Notes: generated by a model not told the origin, from the letters alone. A stretch of 33,575 nucleotides of DNA from a virus (IMGVR_UViG_3300025697_000084:1-33575), one strand, 5' to 3'; shown: positions 23,800-30,562, counted from the stretch's first letter. Numbers and translations: made by a program.

Positions 23800-25207
23800 T
23801 GTGGCCTCCGCTACCTACGATATTGTTTATCGTGTCAGATATGTCTGAGTCTTCATTGAAGTTGCTTCTTTTTGAATCTTTCCACTCCATTATTTTACAC
23901 CTTAACTCCGGGGAGAATATCTTACAGCAATTAAAATTGTGCTCCACTTCAACTGCGATCCCTTTGGCTCCATCTCGGTTCTTATCCAACAAAAATCTGA
24001 TGATGTTATTTTTGAAGTCTTTCATTGAAGCCGTCATGGTGATGACAATATCTGTTTTCCTATTGATACCAAAAGAGTTTCCAATATCAGTGAGTCTCAA
24101 AAGATCTTCGATTGTGCCCTTACTCTTATCGGATTTTTTCTGACCTTCAGCTTTGGCCTGAACTGCTGTGACGAGTGCCACGTTTAAATCACGAGCTAAC
24201 AACTCTAACGATTGCATGACTTCTTCCTGCTGCTGCCATTCCTTCTCCTTTGTACCACTAATCATCTGGAGATAGTCAATAATGATCATGTCGTACTCGT
24301 CTTTTTTAAATCTCTCCTTACAATAGGTGTAGACTTTTTTGATGTTTAAAAAAGGATCGTACCAAGATCTCAAAGCAAATAATTTTAAGAGCTTATCTTT
24401 CGCCATTAATATCTTAACTTTTTCATCTTCTGTGAGCGGATCGAGTCTTATCTTTTCATATTTTATGTTCGTCATGGCAGAGATGAGCCTTGTGACTGTC
24501 TGGCTCTCTCTATTTTCGAGGTTTAAATACAATACTTTTTTGCCTTTTTCTATCGCGTTCCTGGCAACATTCATAAGCACCAATGATTTACCAATGTTTG
24601 TCGGCCCTAAGAAAACGACGGTATCACCTTTTGTGACGCCTCCCCATAATGCCTCATCTATTGGGCGTATCCCGATTGGTGTGAAACTATCTGCAGTTGA
24701 TTTCCAAGACTCGATGTCGGACAGTATCTGACTGAAATCATAGGCTTCATCCCTATCAAAATCTATTTCAGAAAGCCCCTCACCGACATCCCTCATTTTA
24801 CTGTAGGCGTTCTCTTTGCTGCCCTTATTATATAGGTCTGCGATTTGCCCTATGTTGTTCAAAAAGAATGCTCTTTGAACGAACGCCGTCAACTCATGCA
24901 TGAGATATTTTCTGTCTCTGCACTCGGCGTTAAGAACGTCATCGAAAACTTTGTCGTAAGCTATCTGTTCTTCTGGCGGGAACTTAAGAATTTCATTTTT
25001 AATGACAAGATGGGATGGCACAGCGTTGTATTTCTGATGATAGCTGTACACTATATCATAAATCCAAGCCAAATATCTGTTTGAAAAATATTCTGATCTA
25101 ATCAGCTGCGAAGTCTTGATCAAGAAGTCTTCGTCTTTTAACATCAATTGGAGGATGAACTGTTGGAATTTAATATCAAAAGGGAAATTTCCAACGGTCT
25201 TGTCCAA
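23789..25207 (-). CDS. DnaB-family replicative helicase
   Basis: This 472-residue protein has an N-terminal helical domain (about 1-150) for primase contact. A RecA-like motor domain follows, with Walker A GPTNIGKS at 201-208, an LNLENRE motif, Walker B MIIIDYLQMISG near 310, and the LVTAVQAKAEG stretch. These match the DnaB/SF4 hexameric helicase family. It unwinds DNA at the fork ahead of the DnaE polymerase. The start is a rare TTG (25207-25205) with GGGGGG 5 nt upstream and a well-placed promoter at 25246-25274. The sequence at 25208-25281 is the only larger gap between GroEL and the replication genes. Confidence 0.9.
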   Translation of the reverse strand: MDKTVGNFPFDIKFQQFILQLMLKDEDFLIKTSQLIRSEYFSNRYLAWIYDIVYSYHQKYNAVPSHLVIKNEILKFPPEEQIAYDKVFDDVLNAECRDRKYLMHELTAFVQRAFFLNNIGQIADLYNKGSKENAYSKMRDVGEGLSEIDFDRDEAYDFSQILSDIESWKSTADSFTPIGIRPIDEALWGGVTKGDTVVFLGPTNIGKSLVLMNVARNAIEKGKKVLYLNLENRESQTVTRLISAMTNIKYEKIRLDPLTEDEKVKILMAKDKLLKLFALRSWYDPFLNIKKVYTYCKERFKKDEYDMIIIDYLQMISGTKEKEWQQQEEVMQSLELLARDLNVALVTAVQAKAEGQKKSDKSKGTIEDLLRLTDIGNSFGINRKTDIVITMTASMKDFKNNIIRFLLDKNRDGAKGIAVEVEHNFNCCKIFSPELRCKIMEWKDSKRSNFNEDSDISDTINNIVGSGGHSVQ

Positions 25208-25245
25208 GATAACCCCCCACTATTTAGTTTGATTAAGAATCACGC

Positions 25246-25274
25246 AGTATACAATTATTTGCTAAAATGTCCAA
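25246..25274 (-). promoter_or_regulatory. Sigma70-type promoter for the replication genes
   Basis: On the minus strand TTGGAC (25274-25269) and TATACT (25251-25246) are separated by exactly 17 nt. TATACT matches five of six -10 bases. It lies just before the DnaB gene, in the 74-nt gap after GroEL, so replication genes can start here independently of the chaperonin. Confidence 0.6.
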
Positions 25275-25281
25275 ATCTATA

Positions 25282-26994
25282 TCAAGTATTTTGAGTCTCT
25301 TCTATTTTCGCGTCGTTATATAGGTCAGGTAAAAGATCTTCTTTCGACAACCCAAGAGCATTTTTGGGAGGTTCGGACGTAATCATGCCGCCACCGACCA
25401 TAAGTTCGCAAGCAATTGAGATCGCGTTTTTCAGCGCATGCTTTGTAACCTTTACTGGATCAATGATTCCGGCAGTGACAGCATCTTTATCGAACACTTT
25501 GTTCCTGACATCGTAAACATATTCACTATTTTTCTGTTTTAAAATTTCATGGATAACGATGTCTGGTTGAATCCCTGCATTCACTAGGATTTGACGGATT
25601 GGTGACTGTAGCGATTGATAGAAAATCTTGCTTACAATTGAATCTTCTTTCCCGTACAATCTGTCGGCAACCCCAAGTAGCGCAGCACCGCCGCCAGCGA
25701 CAACACCGTGTGAAATAGCGGCTCTCGTCGCGTTTAAAGCGTCCTCAACTCGGAACTTTCTTTCTTTCATTTCCAGTTCTGAGTTTCCGCCAACACCAAG
25801 TTCAACGATCCCGCCGACCATCTTTGACATTCTTAATTTTATGATCTCTTTTTCGTACTCTGACTCCGCCCCCTCAAGTGTTGCTTTAAGGGTTTCCATG
25901 TGACCGATCTGTTCTTCTTCTGCGCCACACCCATCATAGATGATGGTGTCATGCCGTTTAATAACGACCTTCTTGCAACTACCTATGATGCCCTCTTTGA
26001 GGGCGCTCTTGGTGCCATCGGTAATCAGAGCTTGTTTTGAAAGCGCATGGGTGCCGTGGTCGACCACACTACCGCCAGTTAAGATCGCAAGATCTTCAAG
26101 GACATAACGACGAGTGTTTACGCCGATCTCCAGGGGGCACTTCACAATACCAATCGTGAACCCTGCTCTTCGGTTGGCGAGGAGTAGATCAAAAGCCTGT
26201 CCTTCGATACCGTAGGAGACAATCAATAGTGGAGTACGCTGCACTCCGTTTGCTGTTAGTGTGATGTAGAAGTTGGCCAGGTCCTGCATGTCTGTGATGA
26301 CGCCATCATAAAGAAGAATGGCTGGTTCCATCAATTCGATGTGACCACCTTGTGGGTGTGTAACGAAAGAAAGTCCATATGGTCCCAAACGATTCCACCC
26401 GGTGCTTAAAGTATACCCTTCAATAAAATCTACGGTGTTCTCTCTCTCATGTCCCTCTTCGATGGCAATGTATCCGGCTTCACCAGCCATATCTATCGCC
26501 TTAACAATTTTATCTGCGATGTCAACGTCACCGTTGGCTGAAATGGAGGCAACATTCAATTGATCTTGTTTATTTTTAATCGGAGTGGAAACTTCATCCA
26601 ATGCTTTAAGTATTCTTTCTTCTTCGGCACGAATATTACGAATTAACTCTTGTGGGGATACTGTGCCAGCAGCAATATACTTCAAACTCTCGTTGATAAA
26701 TTCACGCATCAAAACAATCGCGGTGGTTGTCCCGTCACCGACTTCATCGTTTGTCTTTTGTGAAGCCTCTTTCATCGCTTCAACAATAGTGTTCAATCTA
26801 TTGCTAACGCATATGTTTTTCGCAACAGTAACACCATCTTTTGTAGAAACAGGCGGGAGAGTTTTTCTTTCAAGGAGGATTGGGAGACCTTCTGGTCCAA
26901 GCGTCATTGCGACGGGATCGGCCAAAAGATTTGCTGCTTTTTTAACGAGTGTTCTGAAGTCTTCTTTGCCGATCAGTTCCTTGTATTCTTTCAT
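25282..26994 (-). CDS. groEL: Phage-encoded GroEL chaperonin
   Basis: This 570-residue group I chaperonin retains the ATPase residues: TLGPEG near 31-36, TKDG with D53, GDGTTTA with D87, and D in RVEDALNATRAA matching the catalytic Asp of GroEL. VVAGGGAAL and the late equatorial segments are also present. The C-terminus is a charged tail (LYNDAKIEETQNT) without the usual Gly-Gly-Met repeats, so the central cavity lining differs. No GroES gene is visible in the window. It would fold large phage proteins such as polymerase or virion subunits. Phage chaperonins are known from a few giant phages such as Pseudomonas phage EL. The SD is AAAAGGAG. Confidence 0.95.
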   Translation of the reverse strand: MKEYKELIGKEDFRTLVKKAANLLADPVAMTLGPEGLPILLERKTLPPVSTKDGVTVAKNICVSNRLNTIVEAMKEASQKTNDEVGDGTTTAIVLMREFINESLKYIAAGTVSPQELIRNIRAEEERILKALDEVSTPIKNKQDQLNVASISANGDVDIADKIVKAIDMAGEAGYIAIEEGHERENTVDFIEGYTLSTGWNRLGPYGLSFVTHPQGGHIELMEPAILLYDGVITDMQDLANFYITLTANGVQRTPLLIVSYGIEGQAFDLLLANRRAGFTIGIVKCPLEIGVNTRRYVLEDLAILTGGSVVDHGTHALSKQALITDGTKSALKEGIIGSCKKVVIKRHDTIIYDGCGAEEEQIGHMETLKATLEGAESEYEKEIIKLRMSKMVGGIVELGVGGNSELEMKERKFRVEDALNATRAAISHGVVAGGGAALLGVADRLYGKEDSIVSKIFYQSLQSPIRQILVNAGIQPDIVIHEILKQKNSEYVYDVRNKVFDKDAVTAGIIDPVKVTKHALKNAISIACELMVGGGMITSEPPKNALGLSKEDLLPDLYNDAKIEETQNT

Positions 26995-27007
26995 TTTTTT
27001 TCTCCTT

Positions 27008-27229
27008 TTAATCGTTGATTATCACTTTGGCTTTATAAAGTTGTTCTATTTTTTTTATTTCTTCTTCTGTCATATCTTTTAGTGTCCTGCATGGCCCACT
27101 ACTTGTGAGTTTCGCCATTTCGTCGCAAATAAACGCAGAGTATCCATCTCTTAAGACCTGGGCGCTGCTGTAATGCATATACTCGTCATCAATTTGAGGG
27201 TCCTTTAAAAATTCTTCATAATTCAGCAT
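27008..27229 (-). CDS. Small unknown protein leading the GroEL operon
   Basis: This 73-residue protein has an acidic start (MLNYEEFLKDPQIDDEYMHY), a Ser/Thr-rich middle with two Cys, and a C-terminal helix (DMTEEEIKKIEQLYKAKVII). No family is recognised. It is the first gene of the leftward run behind the divergent promoter and ends 13 nt before GroEL. It is far shorter than GroES (about 97 residues) and lacks a mobile-loop pattern, so I do not call it a co-chaperonin. Its SD is weak (GAGAAA). Confidence 0.5.
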   Translation of the reverse strand: MLNYEEFLKDPQIDDEYMHYSSAQVLRDGYSAFICDEMAKLTSSGPCRTLKDMTEEEIKKIEQLYKAKVIIND

Positions 27230-27257
27230 AATTTCTCGTTATCAATACAGTCTATTT

Positions 27258-27286
27258 TGTATACGCCAATCTATTCAAAAAGCCAA
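27258..27286 (-). promoter_or_regulatory. Leftward sigma70-type promoter (GroEL operon)
   Basis: On the minus strand TTGGCT (27286-27281) and TATACA (27263-27258) are 17 nt apart. It lies upstream of the first leftward gene in the divergent region. It shares the TTGG...GTATAC layout with the promoter at 25246-25274. The -35 box overlaps the left arm of the palindrome at 27284-27315. Confidence 0.5.
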
Positions 27287-27315
27287 AAACTATTTTTTTT
27301 AGAAAAAAGTTTTTG
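27284..27315. repeat. Palindrome between divergent promoters
   Basis: CAAAAACT (27284-27291) is repeated in inverted form as AGTTTTTG (27308-27315). A T-run and an A-run in between can extend the stem. The arms overlap the -35 regions of both divergent promoters, so it could be an operator, a cruciform, or a structure that insulates the two transcripts. Confidence 0.5.
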
Positions 27316-27342
27316 ACTTGGATCTTTCACGTGCTGTATAGA
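27313..27342 (+). promoter_or_regulatory. Rightward sigma70-type promoter
   Basis: TTGACT (27313-27318) is followed after 18 nt by TATAGA (27337-27342). The expected start of transcription is near 27349. That is downstream of the first ATG (27345) of the next gene and only about 5 nt before its second ATG (27354), implying a leaderless or nearly leaderless message. Confidence 0.5.
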
Positions 27343-27353
27343 AGATGAACTCA

Positions 27354-28520
27354 ATGCCGACTCCTTTAATTACAAACCAACCGAAGGAACGATTTTTTAC
27401 TATCAAGATAGGTCTGCCTGTCAACACTTCTAGCACAACCAACGGTCTCACACAAAAAAAATTAGACATGATAAATCTGTGGTTCCAAGAAGCCACAGAG
27501 ATAACGAATCTCCATCTCGACCTCATCAAAGAAACTCAGAGGACAGATAACGGGTTCCACCATTCAATGCTGTACAACAAGATCCGCAAAAGTTGCAAGA
27601 ACACTCCGTCCTCTTCCTTAAAGCACTTCAAAGAAAATGCAGTAAAAATTGCTCTAAATGAAAAAAAGATAGTTGATGAAAATGGTCATGTCACAATATC
27701 CCCTGTCTTCATAGATAAGAACAATTTCAGATTCAGCCTTCCCAAAACCGACACATCAAACTTCGACTTCTTCATTGAAATCAAAAACGAAAATTTTGTG
27801 GTTCCCTGCTATAGTAAGGAAACCGCCTTAAAATTGAGAAAGATCGGCCTTATGGCTGATGATGCCAAAGCAGAGAAAGAGACCGCAAAAGAGCTTGAAA
27901 TTGAAGGTCTATTAAATGAAAAAAAGATACACAAAAACAAATACAATTCTAAGGGGTATAGAGTCATCCGAGGGATGTTCATCCGCAGACACAAAAAACT
28001 CTTCTTTTACCTCACGTTAGCCCAAAAAATAAATCCAAAAAAAGACTATAGTTCGCATATCATCGGGAGTAGGAAGGTGGAGATTATTGATCGTTTTGAC
28101 AAAAACGTCAATAATCCTATGGCCTTAAGTGCCCCACCTCCTCCACTGAAACCCTCAAAAACCGTGTTTTATGCGGTTGAGGTGAAACCTCGTTTTAGGG
28201 GTAAAGAGAATCCGGCTCCGGCCACGATCCTCTCTATTCCGAAATGGGCTAATTCTGATGATGTACCGATTCCTCACAAGAGAAAAGAACGTCCAGGGCT
28301 CAAAGAAGAGTTAAGGGTATCAGGCTTTCGTCGCTGGGGGACTTCCCCTTATAGTGACGGCTTAGGCATTGTAGATGAGTTTCTTGCTCCTACCCCTTAC
28401 AGAGAGTGGCTCCTTGACCCCCAGAATAGCTACGAGAACTTACGGCGATACAACGCCGAGCACGTAGCTCCTAAAGGGTTGGAACCAATTTCCCTGACAA
28501 AAGTTCTTTACGTCGTATAA
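27354..28520 (+). CDS. Unrecognised protein; N-terminal half resembles TnpB/Cas12 RNA-binding domains, no RuvC
   Basis: This product has about 388 residues (an ATG at 27345 would add three). Residues 15-235 follow the order of a TnpB/Cas12 N-terminal half: a first strand (FFTIKIGLPV), a helical bundle (LDMINLWFQEATEITNLHLD), a beta part with PVFIDKNNFRFSLPK, and a last strand pair (YRVIRGMFIRRHKKLFFYLT) like the WED domain. Where RuvC-I (DxG) should begin there is only a Pro-rich stretch (ALSAPPPPLKPSK). No RuvC acidic residues or zinc finger follow. The last 145 codons are GC-richer and full of strong inverted repeats, suggesting an RNA overlaps the gene. If related to TnpB it would be nuclease-dead. 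The similarity is by eye, so treat it as a hypothesis. It may be an unrelated phage protein. Confidence 0.4.
   Translation: MPTPLITNQPKERFFTIKIGLPVNTSSTTNGLTQKKLDMINLWFQEATEITNLHLDLIKETQRTDNGFHHSMLYNKIRKSCKNTPSSSLKHFKENAVKIALNEKKIVDENGHVTISPVFIDKNNFRFSLPKTDTSNFDFFIEIKNENFVVPCYSKETALKLRKIGLMADDAKAEKETAKELEIEGLLNEKKIHKNKYNSKGYRVIRGMFIRRHKKLFFYLTLAQKINPKKDYSSHIIGSRKVEIIDRFDKNVNNPMALSAPPPPLKPSKTVFYAVEVKPRFRGKENPAPATILSIPKWANSDDVPIPHKRKERPGLKEELRVSGFRRWGTSPYSDGLGIVDEFLAPTPYREWLLDPQNSYENLRRYNAEHVAPKGLEPISLTKVLYVV
28082..28470 (+). ncRNA. Candidate structured RNA overlapping the 3' third of the preceding gene
   Basis: Several strong stems lie close together. First, GATTATTGA (28082-28090) pairs with TCAATAATC (28108-28116), and inside it CGTTTT pairs with AAAACG, making 15 bp with one bulged T. 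Second, AACCG (28160-28164) pairs with CGGTT (28174-28178), or GAGGT (28179-28183) with ACCTC (28187-28191). Third, CGTCGCT (28329-28335) pairs with AGTGACG (28353-28359, one G-U), with GGGG/CCCC inside. Fourth, AGCTACG (28428-28434) pairs with CGTAGCT (28463-28469), with CGGCG/CGCCG inside. CTGGGGG (28334-28340) can also pair with CCCCCAG (28418-28424). Such density is not expected of plain coding sequence. The RNA class is unknown. Confidence 0.35.
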
Positions 28521-28561
28521 TTCACTCTTTTGGGGACTAAAAAAAGGGATCTTTTTACTCA

Positions 28562-28587
28562 TTTATTGGGAGCAATTTTCCAATAAA
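28562..28587 (+). repeat. 8-bp hairpin with 10-nt loop
   Basis: TTTATTGG (28562-28569) pairs perfectly with CCAATAAA (28580-28587). There is no T-run after it, so it is not a classical terminator. It may belong to the structured RNA region. Confidence 0.5.
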
Positions 28588-28685
28588 AGAAACCCGTCTA
28601 TCTGTAGTATGTAGTTAATAGTTAGAGACATGAGAGACATAAGAAAAAAAGATAGATCGAGTTTTTAGGTATCTTTTAATGAGAT

Positions 28686-28711
28686 TTTAATCGGGTTTTA
28701 ACCCGATTAAA
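28686..28711. terminator. Terminator-like 11-bp hairpin
   Basis: TTTAATCGGGT (28686-28696) pairs perfectly with ACCCGATTAAA (28701-28711) around a 4-nt loop. The flanks are A/T rich on both sides, though a clean T-run is missing. It could end the transcript of the 27354 gene, work in either direction, or resemble the subterminal hairpin of an IS200/IS605-type element. Confidence 0.45.
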
Positions 28712-28738
28712 TAATAAGGTTTATAACGCTAGAGTTGT

Positions 28739-28754
28739 ATTTGATAAATCAAAT
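28739..28754. repeat. 7-bp inverted repeat, operator-like
   Basis: ATTTGAT and ATCAAAT are separated by AA (28739-28754). The 16-bp symmetric site has the size of a repressor or regulator operator. It lies about 90 nt before the HNH gene. Confidence 0.35.
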
Positions 28755-28812
28755 CTAATGGGAACCGCTTTTGAAAACCGTTTTTTCGGGATACCCCTCC
28801 GAAAAAAATTGA

Positions 28813-28840
28813 TTTCACAGACAGGTGTGTTACTGTGAAA
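28813..28840 (+). promoter_or_regulatory. Hairpin abutting the HNH start codon
   Basis: TTTCACAG (28813-28820) pairs perfectly with CTGTGAAA (28833-28840) around a 12-nt loop, ending 2 nt before the ATG at 28843. The only SD-like sequence (AGGTG) is inside the loop. This could be an RNA switch that controls translation, or an operator. Confidence 0.45.
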
Positions 28841-28842
28841 CA

Positions 28843-29151
28843 ATGAAGTTATGCTCGATATGTAAGAGTAATTTTCAGCCAAAGCATTCAAGGTACTGCA
28901 ACATGTGTCACGCTGCCTATATGCGTGAATGGCGGAAGACGCATCCATTGTCAGAGGAACAGAAAAGGAAAATGAATTGTAGGGCCTACGCCAATGTCTA
29001 TCTGAAAAGGGGGAAAATACAAAAGAAACCTTGCGCAAAATGTGGCTCATTGGACGCTCAGATGCATCACTCTGATTATTCAAAGCCACTGGAGGCCAGG
29101 TGGCTGTGCGTTAAATGCAATCGGGCAGAACACAGAAAGGGTTTTACGTGA
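28843..29151 (+). CDS. Small HNH endonuclease
   Basis: This 102-residue protein starts at ATG 28843; a GTG at 28825 lies inside the leader hairpin and is less likely. Two Cys pairs near the start (CSICKS, CNMC) form a zinc knuckle. A linker of the common phage type (YMREWRKTHPLSEEQKRK ... YANVYLKRGK) follows. The C-terminal HNH part has CAKCG, the catalytic HH in QMHHSDY, and LCVKCNRAEH. The active histidines look intact, unlike the protein at 2059-3186. Such free-standing HNH proteins occur as homing-type nucleases or, near terminases, as packaging helpers. Here the neighbour is a helicase. No ordinary SD is present. Confidence 0.75.
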   Translation: MKLCSICKSNFQPKHSRYCNMCHAAYMREWRKTHPLSEEQKRKMNCRAYANVYLKRGKIQKKPCAKCGSLDAQMHHSDYSKPLEARWLCVKCNRAEHRKGFT

Positions 29152-29157
29152 AACACT

Positions 29158-30528
29158 ATGATTAAACTACTAATAAATAACACGATAACTAAAATTGAAG
29201 GTGAAAACAGCCAGTTGGTGGCGATAGGGAATCAGCTCTATAAGCTTCTGTCGTATGAGAAGCCTGGGGCAAGATTTTCAAGGGCACCAGAGTGGCTGAA
29301 ATACGTGAGGCTCTATAGTAAAATAGACCATACCTTCCCGACAGGACTGATCCAAAAGGTCGTGGATTTTCTGAAATTGAACGGCCAGGAATTCGAGCTT
29401 ATTGATCTTAGGGCCCCTCAAGAAGATGAAAAGAGTTTCTATTTTAATAGGCTTAAAAAATCGCTGCCTTTGAGACCATATCAGGAAGAGGCGATGGCGG
29501 CTCTCGCCAAACATCCGAGGGGTGTTATTGAGGCCGCAACTGGAACAGGCAAGAGTTTATTGATCGAGGAGTTGATTCATAGAAAGGGTCTTAGGACACT
29601 TCTTATCACTCCTTCCTCGAATATCCTTAATATTTTTGAGGAGAAGCTTATAGCCATGTTTGGCAGGAGATACGTTGGTCTTATCACAGGGAACAAAAAA
29701 AATCTCGACAAACCCATTACTATCTCGACATACCAATCCCTGCCCAAGATCCCGAAGGAGTGGTTTGGAAATCTCCAAATGATTATCACGGATGAAGCCC
29801 ATCATAGTGCCGCCAATACTCTTTATGATTTGAATATAAATTGCTTTAAGAATGTATACTACAGGTATGGTTTTAGTGCGACTTTTTTCCGGAATGACTC
29901 TTCTCAGCTGTCCCTGCAGGGCGTCCTTTCTGATGTGATTTATGAGTACAAATATAAGCAGGCAATAAAGGATGGTTACCTCTGTCCGGTGAGATTTGTG
30001 GTTTTCGACAACAACAATGAGAACTATGATGAGAATTGGAGAACAGAGATTCGGAATGGTTTAACATTAAATGATGAATTCAATGAGAAGATTGGGGCTC
30101 TTGCGAGGGGCTTTGATAAGAGGTCTATTCCTACGCTTATTTTTGTAAACGAAATTGAGCACGGGAACCGCATCCAAGCACTTATCCCAGGATCCAGGTT
30201 TATAAGCGGCAAGGAGTTGAGGGCTGACAATAAAAGAGACCTGGCTGATTTCAATAATAGGAAATTCAATATTTTGATTGGGACTTCGGTAATTGGTGAG
30301 GGCGTGGATACCGTCCCTGCCCAGGTGGGGATTCTTGCCAGTGGATTCAAGGCTGAGTCAGAAGTAGTTCAGAAGATAGGCCGCTTATTAAGGATGTCCC
30401 CAGGAAAGACCCATTCGACTTTTATCGATTTCATGAACATAGGTTGCAAATATTTGAGCCGACATTGCAAAAAAAGGATCCAGATTTATAAGAGTTACGG
30501 TGATGATATAACTCATAAATTACTATAA
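29158..30528 (+). CDS. UvsW-like DEAH helicase
   Basis: This 456-residue superfamily 2 helicase has an N-terminal domain of about 100 residues (MIKLLINNTITKIEGENSQL onward) that resembles the UvsW substrate-binding domain. The motor follows: Q-like LRPYQEEAM, motif I ATGTGKS (127-133), motif II TDEAHH near 212, motif III GFSATFF near 240, motif V SVIGEGVD and motif VI QKIGRLLR. UvsW unwinds R-loops and branched DNA and moves Holliday junctions, switching T4 from origin to recombination replication. It would work with UvsX, SSB and SbcCD on the other strand. It starts 6 nt after the HNH stop with no clear SD. Confidence 0.85.
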   Translation: MIKLLINNTITKIEGENSQLVAIGNQLYKLLSYEKPGARFSRAPEWLKYVRLYSKIDHTFPTGLIQKVVDFLKLNGQEFELIDLRAPQEDEKSFYFNRLKKSLPLRPYQEEAMAALAKHPRGVIEAATGTGKSLLIEELIHRKGLRTLLITPSSNILNIFEEKLIAMFGRRYVGLITGNKKNLDKPITISTYQSLPKIPKEWFGNLQMIITDEAHHSAANTLYDLNINCFKNVYYRYGFSATFFRNDSSQLSLQGVLSDVIYEYKYKQAIKDGYLCPVRFVVFDNNNENYDENWRTEIRNGLTLNDEFNEKIGALARGFDKRSIPTLIFVNEIEHGNRIQALIPGSRFISGKELRADNKRDLADFNNRKFNILIGTSVIGEGVDTVPAQVGILASGFKAESEVVQKIGRLLRMSPGKTHSTFIDFMNIGCKYLSRHCKKRIQIYKSYGDDITHKLL

Positions 30529-30534
30529 TTTTTG

Positions 30535-30562
30535 TTTACATTCTCGGCCTTTTACCTATAAT
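30535..30562 (+). promoter_or_regulatory. Strong sigma70-type promoter
   Basis: TTTACA (30535-30540) and a perfect TATAAT (30557-30562) are 16 nt apart. It lies right after the helicase stop and 28 nt before the regulator gene at 30591. It is the best-matching promoter in the window. Confidence 0.7.

Larger units (their letters stand above)
28521..28842. other. Gene-free stretch with several hairpins
   Basis: No convincing gene lies in these 322 bases. Contents in order: an A/T stem AAAAAG/CTTTTT near 28544-28556; an 8-bp hairpin TTTATTGG/CCAATAAA (28562-28587); TCTATCT and AGATAGA around 28598-28655 that can pair over a direct repeat of GAGACAT; a near-perfect terminator-like hairpin (28686-28711); a 7-bp palindrome ATTTGAT/ATCAAAT (28739-28754); and a hairpin directly before the HNH start. 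It may continue the structured RNA upstream, or be a control region between two transcripts. No tRNA is seen. Confidence 0.6.

Noticed and set aside
27008-27229. GroES-like co-chaperonin upstream of GroEL
   Set aside because: Too short, acidic at the start, and without the beta-barrel or mobile-loop pattern.
28082-28842. Group I or group II intron
   Set aside because: I could not find the group I P/Q/R/S core, and the AGCTACG stem does not match a group II domain V. No split gene flanks the region.
28082-28842. HEARO/IscB RNA because an HNH gene follows
   Set aside because: The HNH gene is a short common phage type without the RuvC or PLMP parts of IscB.
28082-28842. CRISPR array
   Set aside because: No regularly spaced repeat of 23 or more bases. 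The repeats here are inverted, not direct and spaced.
28825-28842. GTG start for the HNH protein
   Set aside because: It lies inside the leader hairpin and adds residues before the normal zinc-knuckle start. ATG 28843 fits the family better.
28721-29089. Minus-strand 122-codon frame across the HNH gene
   Set aside because: It lies opposite a clear HNH gene and has no recognisable motif or SD.
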